From assembly GCA_046498185.1 (NCBI GenBank), contig JAWOBE010000200.1:1-5371 (forward strand): 5,371 nucleotides of DNA, read 5' to 3'. The translations under genes and the position numbers were made by a program. Within the stretch, counting starts at the first letter, position 1; every line of letters starts with the position of its first letter. Under the pieces are notes generated by a model. The model saw nothing but the letters and a program-made list of their open reading frames with translations, did not search any database and was not told the origin of the DNA. The DNA comes from CAYXDR01 sp046498185. GTDB taxonomy: Bacteria > Desulfobacterota > DSM-4660 > Desulfatiglandales > Desulfatiglandaceae. Of the stretch, positions 1 to 5,261 are shown piece by piece.

Positions 1-109
1 TGGCCACACCGGCATCCGGTGAGAAGGGAAAGAAATTGGTGCAGAAACCAAGGGAAATCGTCGTTTTACTGCAAAACGGTGACCTCGAGACGGGGGAGTT
101 CCAGGGAGA
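1..109. repeat. Left copy of exact 109-bp terminal direct repeat
   Basis: Bases 1-109 are identical, base for base, to 5263-5371. They begin TGGCCACACCGGCATCC and end GTTCCAGGGAGA. A perfect repeat that reaches both window edges is what an assembler leaves when it closes a circle, so the unique length would be 5262 bp. A real genomic repeat on both sides of the unit would look the same. The repeat covers the first 36 or so codons of the junction ORF. Confidence 0.97.
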
Positions 110-209
110 TTTTGACCCTCAGGTGATTGAAACTCTTGCCGTATTTGCCGATAGGGCAGGTGGCGGGTTTTCAGGAAATTGTTATCAGCGTCATTGTTTA
201 TTAAGGTAA
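1..209 (+). CDS. Unknown small protein, 3' part (start codon lies across the contig junction)
   Basis: I do not recognise this protein. The window opens on the second base of an ATG, which is visible in the repeated copy at 5262. From there the frame runs uninterrupted to TAA at 207-209, giving 69 residues if the contig is circular. The product is soluble-looking and charged. It has a basic start (MATPASGEKGKKLVQKPRE), a hydrophobic strand VVLL, an acidic middle (NGDLETGEFQGDFDPQ) and a glycine-rich GGGFSGNCYQ near the end. There is no signal peptide or membrane segment. The composition looks like real protein, but the ORF is short and has no well-spaced ribosome binding site, with only GGAAG 3 nt before the ATG. 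It may be a truncated remnant of a longer gene. Its stop overlaps an 8-bp inverted repeat that could be a weak terminator. Coding status is an inference. Confidence 0.4.
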   Translation, partial: ATPASGEKGKKLVQKPREIVVLLQNGDLETGEFQGDFDPQVIETLAVFADRAGGGFSGNCYQRHCLLR

Positions 210-250
210 TGGTTGTTTTTCAAGGCATTTATCTGTCCTCAACCATTTTT
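208..250 (+). terminator. Possible weak terminator hairpin after the junction ORF
   Basis: AATGGTTG (208-215) and CAACCATT (240-247) are perfect 8-base inverted repeats separated by 24 nt. The right arm runs into a T tract (246-250). The left arm overlaps the stop codon of the junction ORF. The position and T run fit a Rho-independent terminator, but the long loop and only moderate GC in the stem make it weak. Confidence 0.3.
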
Positions 251-619
251 CTCCGGCCGGGAATTATAATTGTCGCTGATCAAACCGGGCCTCTTTTGGC
301 ATTTTCAAAGTTATATGCGTGGGTTTCGTTTTGCATTTTATCCAGTGTCCAGATTTTTTCGCACTTTTGTTGTTGGTGATCCCTCCGCTGGTGGCTTTGG
401 TTCGAGACCGAAGAAGTTTGAACAAATGGTGGCTTATTGTGCAATGTAGCGATTTGCCAGGGTACAGGTGGAATCTTTCAGCACTTGAGAGCTACAGCCG
501 GTACTCACCTCAACTGCTGGCCTTCTGGTGTGCGTAGCCCGGTGGCAATCCCGTTGCGCTCCATTGCCCGTCGGTTAGGCGGATTGTAACTTGTTAATAT
601 CAAATCGGTAACCGGCATA
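210..619. other. Non-coding stretch of about 410 bp, no convincing gene
   Basis: No reading frame here has a ribosome binding site plus a protein-like composition. Two overlapping open frames (about 179-379 and 319-537) translate to hydrophobic, Cys/Trp/Phe-rich strings starting at TTG or GTG. They look like chance ORFs or a decayed membrane-protein remnant. The only structures I can point to are the inverted repeat at 208-247 and the hairpin plus GTTAGGC motif at 539-580. Confidence 0.55.
539..580 (+). other. Integron-like core motif GTTAGGC preceded by a hairpin (possible attC remnant)
   Basis: GTTAGGC at 574-580 fits the integron core consensus GTTRRRY. Just before it, CCG-GT-GGCAAT (539-549) can pair with ATTGCC-CGT-CGG (563-574), leaving a 13-nt loop. 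The higBA operon starts about 80 bp downstream, and higBA pairs are common integron cassettes. Against a true attC, I find no convincing partner core (RYYYAAC type) upstream. The best is CCTCAAC at 508-514, which does not complement GTTAGGC properly. No matching site follows higA, and no integrase is present. Confidence 0.18.
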
Positions 620-623
620 ATGC

Positions 624-652
624 TTGACGTTATTAGCGGATTGCGTTATTAT
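624..652 (+). promoter_or_regulatory. higBA promoter with direct-repeat operator candidate
   Basis: A -35 box TTGACG (624-629) and a -10 box TATTAT (647-652) are separated by exactly 17 bp, each matching the sigma-70 consensus in five of six positions. Overlapping them are two copies of CGTTATTA, at 628-635 and 644-651, spaced 16 bp start to start. The second copy covers most of the -10 box. A repeat laid over the promoter is a plausible binding site for HigA, which represses its own operon in characterised systems. The promoter is well supported; HigA binding here is inferred. Confidence 0.75.
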
Positions 653-659
653 CCTATCT

Positions 660-941
660 ATGATAAAATCCTTTCAAGACAAAGAAACGGAAAAAATATT
701 CAACAGGCAAATTTCAAGCAAGTTGCCACAGGATATTCAACATATTGCGCGGAAAAAGCTGATAATGCTTGATGCTGCAGCGCAATTGAATGATTTACGA
801 ACGCCACCGGGTAACCGGCTAGAGGCATTAAAAAGAGACTGGAAAGGTCAACACAGCATACGCATAAACGACCAATGGCGAATTTGTTTTAAGTGGAGAG
901 ACGGTGATGCGTATGATGCGCAAATAACAGATTATCATTAG
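660..941 (+). CDS. higB: HigB-type toxin, ribosome-dependent mRNA endonuclease (RelE/HigB family)
   Basis: Toxin of a type II toxin-antitoxin pair. HigB family members bind the ribosomal A site and cut translated mRNA, halting growth when the antitoxin is lost. The 93-residue product is full length for the family (about 92 aa). It carries the family marks: MIKSFQDKETEKIF at the start, a proline/leucine block DLRTPPGNRLEALK (45-58), the core GQHSIRINDQWRICFKW (63-79) including Arg74, and the C-terminal Asp-Tyr-His (91-93), which matches the active-site end of Proteus HigB. I chose ATG 660 over the upstream in-frame TTG 624 because the family begins MIKSF and the TTG lies inside the -35 box. 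No Shine-Dalgarno sequence precedes ATG 660. With the -10 box ending at 652, transcription should start at or next to the ATG, so the mRNA is probably leaderless. higA follows 8 nt after the stop. Confidence 0.93.
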   Translation: MIKSFQDKETEKIFNRQISSKLPQDIQHIARKKLIMLDAAAQLNDLRTPPGNRLEALKRDWKGQHSIRINDQWRICFKWRDGDAYDAQITDYH

Positions 942-944
942 GAG
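940..944 (+). promoter_or_regulatory. Ribosome binding site of higA
   Basis: AGGAG lies 5 nt before the ATG of higA and shares its first two bases with the TAG stop of higB. The overlap suggests translational coupling. It also contrasts with higB, which has no such site, so antitoxin translation may be favoured over toxin translation. Confidence 0.75.
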
Positions 945-949
945 CTTAT

Positions 950-1255
950 ATGAAAAAGCAGCTTCCTCCCATCCATCCTGGCGAAATTCTTATGGAGGAA
1001 TTTTTGAAGCCCATGGGAATCAGCCAGTATCGTTTGGCAAAGGATATAAGTGTGCCCCCAAGGCGCATCAATGAGATTGTGCATGGAAAAAGATCCATTA
1101 CCGCGGATACCGCCCTCCGGCTTGGTCGGTTTTTCGCTATGTCACCCCAGTTTTGGTTAAATCTTCAAACTCGATATGATCTTGAGATGACCGAGGATTT
1201 TTTAGCGAACAGGCTTGACGATGAGGTTCATGCTCTTCACTCTCAGACAGGCTAA
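950..1255 (+). CDS. higA: HigA-type antitoxin, XRE-family DNA-binding protein
   Basis: Antitoxin partner of HigB. It neutralises the toxin by direct binding and represses the operon through its helix-turn-helix. The 101-residue protein has the typical HigA opening PPIHPGEILMEEFLKPMGIS (6-25). The XRE-type helix-turn-helix spans about residues 25-72: QYRLAKDISVPPRRINEIV gives the HTH core, followed by HGKRSITADTALRLGRFF and the conserved SPQFWLNLQ. It has no extra domain and no truncation; the length is normal for the family. Start ATG 950 is fixed by the AGGAG 5 nt upstream. The toxin-first gene order is the one normally seen for higBA and opposite to most type II pairs. The direct repeats at 628-651 are the likely operator. 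No strong terminator follows; two hairpins without T tracts lie at 1281-1337. Confidence 0.94.
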   Translation: MKKQLPPIHPGEILMEEFLKPMGISQYRLAKDISVPPRRINEIVHGKRSITADTALRLGRFFAMSPQFWLNLQTRYDLEMTEDFLANRLDDEVHALHSQTG

Positions 1256-1280
1256 AATCTGAATAAGTTATGTCAGCGTG

Positions 1281-1337
1281 CACGGGACGTCGAAAAGCAT
1301 GCCGCCCGTGATGCCGGGGGTTCAAGGATTACCCCGG
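1281..1337 (+). other. Two adjacent hairpins downstream of higA
   Basis: CACGGG (1281-1286) pairs with CCCGTG (1305-1310) across 18 nt. CCGGGG (1314-1319) pairs with CCCCGG (1332-1337) across 12 nt. Both stems are six perfect GC-rich pairs. Neither is followed by a T run, so these are not classical intrinsic terminators. They could slow 3' exonucleases on the higBA mRNA or be part of a mobile repeat. The second stem runs into the 24-bp repeat. Confidence 0.35.
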
Positions 1338-1358
1338 AATACGCTCAGATTCAGACCC
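1335..1358 (+). repeat. 24-bp dispersed direct repeat, copy 1
   Basis: This copy matches 4860-4883 at 23 of 24 positions; the single difference is T at 1340 against A at 4865. The shared core is ACGCTCAGATTCAGACCC. The two copies lie in the same orientation on either side of the kinase gene, about 3.5 kb apart, and both are intergenic. The family and function are unknown to me. Confidence 0.85.
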
Positions 1359-1520
1359 CGCTAAAAGTGCATACCGATAACTTTACGTAACGGAAGGAAA
1401 TAAGAGGAACCAAAGACCCCCAACATAAACACGCCCGCAACATAATGGGGTTTAATATGGAGTGGAGAAGTTCGCTATGATTCATCAGGAATTATTGATT
1501 TCAATGGACTAGGTAGACGC

Positions 1521-1526
1521 AGGTGG
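1521..1526 (+). promoter_or_regulatory. Ribosome binding site deciding the kinase start
   Basis: AGGTGG lies 5 nt before ATG 1532. An alternative in-frame GTG at 1523 falls inside this site and would have only a weaker AGGTAG further upstream, so the ATG is preferred. Confidence 0.55.
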
Positions 1527-1531
1527 TGCTC

Positions 1532-4500
1532 ATGACTGGTAAGCCGACCTACGAGAAGCTGGAACAAAGGGTTAGGGTATTAGGAAAAGCCGAGTCCGAG
1601 CTGAAGAAAGCGCGGGAACAGGAGGCGCACATCAGAAAAGTGTTGCTGGCTATTCGTAACGTCAATCAGCTCATAGTAAAAGAGACGGACCCGGGACAAC
1701 TGATCAAAAGGGCCTGTGCGAGCCTGACCGAGACGCGGGGCTATTTTAATGCATGGATTGCACTCATGGATGAGGCAGGATCCTCTGTAACCATGACTGC
1801 CTCTTCAGGTTTTAACGGCGGTTTCAATTCTATGAAATCCCACCTCCTGCACGGCGAATTTCCCTCCTGTATGCGGGAAACGCTTGGTGAAGACAAGCTA
1901 GTGGTGACACGGAAGCCAACGAAGGACTGCCATGACTGCCCGCTTTCTTCTGAATACGCAGGCCGCGCCGGCTTGAGCCGCCGCTTATCTCATGCCGGAA
2001 AACTCTACGGAATCCTTTCCGTTTCTGTTCCTAAAGCCTATGCAAATGATGTGGAAGAGCACGACCTCTTTACCGAGGTGACCGGTGACCTGGGCCTTGG
2101 CTTACACAAAATGGAAACAGAAGAGCAGGCGCACCGTCTAAACAGGATAGTTACCTCCATTCCTCAACCCATGTCCCTTGTTTCACCGCAATATCAATAC
2201 CTCGCGGTAAACGATGCCTATGCGGAACTCTATTCGACCTCACCGGAAAACGTAATTGGACATACACCGGCCGATTTTTTAGGCGAGCATGTTTTCGAAA
2301 CGGAAATCAAACCTCACCTTGACCAGGCTTTGAACGGTCGGCAACTCCGTTACGAAATGGAACAGGTTTTTACATGCAAAGGCCCTCGCTGGATGGCGAT
2401 GTCTTATTTTCCATACAGGGATAAAAGGGGGGATATAAAAGGCGTTATTTCACATGGCGATGACGTTACAGAAAACAAAAAAGTTGAAATTGAGTTAAAA
2501 GAAAAAGCACAATTACTCCAAGATATATTTGATAATATGTTCGACCTCGTTTCATTAACGGATCTAGAAGGGAACTATAAATTTGTCGGCGCTTCCCACA
2601 AGGTCCTGAACTATGACCTTGACTCCTTGATCGGAAGAAATGTCCTGGAATTTGTCCACCCGGAGGATTTGCCTGAAATATCATCCGTTTTTGGTGATTT
2701 CCTGTCCAAACTCGATGACAACCGAAAGGTTGAATACCGATACCGATGCGCTGATGGCAGCTATGTATGGTTCGAGACAGTGGGGAATTTCATCAGGGAT
2801 GCCAGTGGCAATCCCAGGGAGATTCTGTTCAGCACACGGGATGTCACCAACCGGAAGCTGGCGGAGGAGGCGCTGAGAGAGAGTGAAGAAAAGCACCGTC
2901 GTCTGTTTGATACCATGGCCCAGGGTGTAATCTATCAGGCCGCGGACGGCGCCATCATATCGGCCAACCCTGCCGCGGAAAGGATTCTCGGCCTGTCATT
3001 CGACCAGATGCGCGGAAAGACTTCCATAGATCCTCGCTGGAAGATGATTCGTGAGAACGGCTCAGCGGTTCCCGGTACAGAACACCCCGCAATGATTGCG
3101 CTACGAACCGGGCAGACAATCGGCCCTGTTACACGTGGAGTGTTTCATCCTGAAAAGAATACCCATGTCTGGTTGTCCATCATAGCAATTCCCCTGTTTA
3201 GGCCCGGGGAGACTGCACCGTTCCAGGTTTACGCCACACTTGAGGACATCACCGGGCGCAAGCAGCAGGAAGAGGCTCTACGTGAGAGTGAGCGCCGGTT
3301 TCAAAAAATGCTCGGTGTTGTGCCCGATATGATTTCAATTCACAGCCCTGAAATGGACATCCTGTACAGCAACTGGCAGGGGTTTGCAGCCGTCCCTGCG
3401 GCCAAGCAGATTCCAAATACAAAATGCTATAAGACCTATCGTGGTTTCGATAAGATTTGCCCGGACTGCCAAGCTGGAGCCGTCCTGGAATCCCGAAAGC
3501 CCATACAAAAAGAAGTTCTCTTGCCCGATGGAACATGGGTTGACCTGCGTGCCATACCGCTCCTGGATGAAGCGAATAATGTAGAGATGTTCATGGAATG
3601 GGTTCGGGACATCACCGAGCGCAAGCGTGCCGAGGCCGAGCGCGAGAAGCTCCAATCCCAGCTCACCCAGGCCCAGAAACTGGAATCGGTGGGGCGGCTG
3701 GCCGGGGGGGTGGCCCATGATTTCAACAACATGCTCGGTGTGATTATCGGGTTTACGGAGTTGGCCATGGAAAAGGCGGCCCCAGAGGACCCGCTGCAAG
3801 AGGATTTAAAAGAGGTTTTCGACTCGGCCCGGCGGTCCACGGACATCACCCGGCAGCTGCTGGCCTTTGCCCGGCAGCAGACCATTTCACCCAAAGTGAT
3901 CGACCTGAACGAAACCGTGGAAGCCATGCTCAAGATGCTGCGCAGACTCATAGGTGAGGACATCGACCTTTCCTGGCAGCCCGGTCCGGGCCGGATGCCG
4001 GTGTTTCTGGACCCCTCCCAGCTCGACCAGCTCCTGGCCAACCTGTGCGTCAACGCCCGGGACGCCATCGACGGGGTGGGCAATCTCACCATCGAAACCG
4101 ATCATGTTTGCTTCGACGCGGAATACTGCGCCGACCATGCCGAATTTGCTCCCGGCGACTTCATCCTGCTGGCCGTCAGCGACGACGGGGCCGGCATGGA
4201 CAAGGAAACGCTGGACAACATTTTCGAGCCGTTTTTTACCACCAAGGGCGTGGGTGAAGGCACCGGCCTCGGGCTGTCCACGGTGTTCGGGATCGTCAAG
4301 CAAAACGATGGGTTCATCAATGTTTACAGCGAGCCGGACAAGGGCACGACCTTCAAGATCTATCTGCCTCTATGTGCGGGTGAAGACACCGGATTGAACC
4401 TTCAGGAAACGACCGAAATCCCCGGCGGTCATGGTGAAACCGTACTGATCGTCGAGGACGAGGCCTCCGTCTTGAAGCTGGCCCAACGGATTCTCGAACG

Positions 4501-4798
4501 GTCGGATTACACGGTTCTGACGGCCGCCACCCCCGGTGAGGCAATGAGTCTGGCGGAAGAACATGGCGGAGAGATTCAACTGGTAATCACCGACGTGGTC
4601 ATGCCGGAGATGAACGGCCGCGATTTGGCTGAACAACTTAAGGCGTATTATCCGGCGCTCAAAGTTCTTTTCATGTCTGGCTATACCGCCAACGTCATCG
4701 CCCACCGGGGCATTCTGGATGAAGGCGTGCATTTCATCCAGAAGCCCTTTTCCAATCGGGAGTTGGGACAGAAAGTGCGGGAGGCGCTGGAAAGTTGA
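1532..4798 (+). CDS. Hybrid sensor histidine kinase (GAF, four PAS, HisKA, HATPase_c, receiver)
   Basis: Orphan cytoplasmic hybrid kinase of 1088 residues with no signal peptide or membrane segment. An N-terminal coiled coil (about 5-35) leads to a GAF domain (about 29-195) with Cys113 and the pair Cys133-x2-Cys136. Four PAS domains follow at about 202-318, 327-440, 455-575 and 588-700. Each ends in a D-[VI]-T-x-x-K/R-K type motif and a helical linker. PAS4 carries Cys632, Cys643 and Cys646. The dimerisation domain has the H-box GGVAHDFNN with phospho-acceptor His729. The ATPase domain shows N box Asn841, G1 box Asp885-Gly-Ala-Gly888, F box EPFFTTK (899-905) and G2 box GTGLGLS (910-916). The C-terminal receiver has acidic residues 975-977, phospho-acceptor Asp1021, Ser1049 and Lys1071. 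All catalytic residues are present, so His729 to Asp1021 phosphotransfer is expected. No Hpt domain, output domain or neighbouring regulator is visible, so the target is unknown. The ligand is unknown. Base composition jumps at about 3600. Confidence 0.95.
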   Translation: MTGKPTYEKLEQRVRVLGKAESELKKAREQEAHIRKVLLAIRNVNQLIVKETDPGQLIKRACASLTETRGYFNAWIALMDEAGSSVTMTASSGFNGGFNSMKSHLLHGEFPSCMRETLGEDKLVVTRKPTKDCHDCPLSSEYAGRAGLSRRLSHAGKLYGILSVSVPKAYANDVEEHDLFTEVTGDLGLGLHKMETEEQAHRLNRIVTSIPQPMSLVSPQYQYLAVNDAYAELYSTSPENVIGHTPADFLGEHVFETEIKPHLDQALNGRQLRYEMEQVFTCKGPRWMAMSYFPYRDKRGDIKGVISHGDDVTENKKVEIELKEKAQLLQDIFDNMFDLVSLTDLEGNYKFVGASHKVLNYDLDSLIGRNVLEFVHPEDLPEISSVFGDFLSKLDDNRKVEYRYRCADGSYVWFETVGNFIRDASGNPREILFSTRDVTNRKLAEEALRESEEKHRRLFDTMAQGVIYQAADGAIISANPAAERILGLSFDQMRGKTSIDPRWKMIRENGSAVPGTEHPAMIALRTGQTIGPVTRGVFHPEKNTHVWLSIIAIPLFRPGETAPFQVYATLEDITGRKQQEEALRESERRFQKMLGVVPDMISIHSPEMDILYSNWQGFAAVPAAKQIPNTKCYKTYRGFDKICPDCQAGAVLESRKPIQKEVLLPDGTWVDLRAIPLLDEANNVEMFMEWVRDITERKRAEAEREKLQSQLTQAQKLESVGRLAGGVAHDFNNMLGVIIGFTELAMEKAAPEDPLQEDLKEVFDSARRSTDITRQLLAFARQQTISPKVIDLNETVEAMLKMLRRLIGEDIDLSWQPGPGRMPVFLDPSQLDQLLANLCVNARDAIDGVGNLTIETDHVCFDAEYCADHAEFAPGDFILLAVSDDGAGMDKETLDNIFEPFFTTKGVGEGTGLGLSTVFGIVKQNDGFINVYSEPDKGTTFKIYLPLCAGEDTGLNLQETTEIPGGHGETVLIVEDEASVLKLAQRILERSDYTVLTAATPGEAMSLAEEHGGEIQLVITDVVMPEMNGRDLAEQLKAYYPALKVLFMSGYTANVIAHRGILDEGVHFIQKPFSNRELGQKVREALES

Positions 4799-4859
4799 AG
4801 CGTCTAGGTGAGTTTTTATATCTTTGGGGAAATGAAAATCCAGCATTCAATGATTGCAT

Positions 4860-4883
4860 CGGAAAACGCTCAGATTCAGACCC
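4860..4883 (+). repeat. 24-bp dispersed direct repeat, copy 2
   Basis: Same orientation as 1335-1358 with one mismatch (A4865 against T1340). It starts 61 bp after the kinase stop and ends about 10 bp before the palindromic element, so it may be an associated flank or target sequence. After copy 1 the following DNA (CGCTAAAAG) is different, so similarity stops at the repeat edge. Confidence 0.85.
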
Positions 4884-4893
4884 TTTTGAAATT

Positions 4894-5050
4894 CCATAAT
4901 TGATGCGGTCGTAAAAAGTGAAAACAACGATGTCCCTCGGGGTCGCTGTCGGCGTCGGTATCGGAAGTTGATCGGCGGCCTTTTCGATCCCGATACCGAT
5001 CCCGACGCCGATAAGGCAGGGATGCTACTTTTTACGAACTCATCATAATT
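4894..5050. repeat. Palindromic MITE/REP-like element of about 155 bp
   Basis: Perfect 11-bp arms TCGTAAAAAGT (4909-4919) and ACTTTTTACGA (5027-5037) enclose about 107 bp. Outside them, ATAATTGATG on the left and CATCATAATT on the right continue the pairing imperfectly. Inside, TCGGCGTC (4949-4956) pairs with GACGCCGA (5004-5011), and GGTATCGG (4957-4964) pairs with CCGATACC (4990-4997), leaving a GATCCC bulge on the right. TCCCT (4933-4937) and AGGGA (5018-5022) add a further short pairing. The whole region can fold into one long hairpin. It has no ORF, so it is a non-autonomous repeat. I recall similar TCGTAAAAAGT-ended repeats from Desulfobacterota intergenic DNA, but cannot confirm that here. 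Confidence 0.7.
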
Positions 5051-5207
5051 CGGCAAGGAGGCAATTTAAGAGGATGTGATTTCCGGGTGAAGTTTCGGTG
5101 TCGGGAAGCCTGTTGATCAAGCCGGGACAATTAATGTCAGGGAAGATGTTTTCGAAAGAGAAATATAGGGATATCAATTGAAGAGTCCCTTGACCTCTCG
5201 CACTGTG

Positions 5208-5225
5208 TTGACCAAACATTGTCAA
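5208..5225. promoter_or_regulatory. Short inverted repeat upstream of the junction ORF
   Basis: TTGAC (5208-5212) and GTCAA (5221-5225) are perfect inverted 5-mers with an 8-bp spacer, 36 bp before ATG 5262. TTGACC at 5190 and 5208 could each serve as a -35 box, but I find no fitting -10 box at the right distance. It may be an operator or chance. Confidence 0.15.
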
Positions 5226-5261
5226 AACTGATCAAAGGTTTTCTTTTTCAACTGGAAGCCC

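Larger units (their letters stand above)
1256..1520. other. Non-coding spacer between higA and the kinase gene
   Basis: No gene is supported here. From left to right it holds two adjacent hairpins (1281-1310 and 1314-1337), one copy of the 24-bp dispersed repeat (1335-1358), and an 11-codon ORF at 1477-1512 (MIHQELLISMD). A GGAG lies 9 nt before that ORF, which is too short to call a gene. I see no clear promoter for the kinase. Confidence 0.55.
4799..5261. other. Non-coding stretch of about 460 bp downstream of the kinase
   Basis: No gene is supported on either strand. It holds the second copy of the 24-bp repeat (4860-4883), a palindromic element (about 4894-5050), a perfect TTGATCAA palindrome (5113-5120) and an inverted repeat TTGAC-N8-GTCAA (5208-5225) upstream of the junction ORF. 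No intrinsic terminator is evident right after the kinase stop; the palindromic element is the nearest strong fold. Confidence 0.55.

Noticed and set aside
179..537. Two overlapping hydrophobic open frames (179-379 and 319-537) that could be small membrane proteins
   Set aside because: They start at TTG and GTG, lack ribosome binding sites, overlap each other, and have a Cys/Trp/Phe-rich composition typical of chance translation.
624..659. Twelve-residue N-terminal extension of HigB from TTG 624
   Set aside because: The TTG is part of the -35 box, there is no ribosome binding site, and HigB proteins begin MIKSF.
1137..1325. Minus-strand ORF over the end of higA
   Set aside because: Antisense shadow of higA and of the hairpin region, without ribosome binding site or family resemblance.
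1477..1512. An 11-codon ORF (MIHQELLISMD) with GGAG 9 nt upstream, possibly a leader peptide for the kinase
   Set aside because: Too short to separate from chance, with no run of regulatory codons and no attenuator-like hairpins after it.
3335..4846. Several long minus-strand and alternate-frame ORFs within the kinase, up to 218 codons
   Set aside because: They overlap the catalytic domains of a clearly coding gene in a GC-rich segment, where long shadow frames are expected. None has a recognisable motif.
4909..5037. CRISPR-like or tandem repeat reading of the TCGGTATCGG/CCGATACC text
   Set aside because: The repeats are inverted and form one palindrome; there are no regularly spaced direct repeats or spacers.
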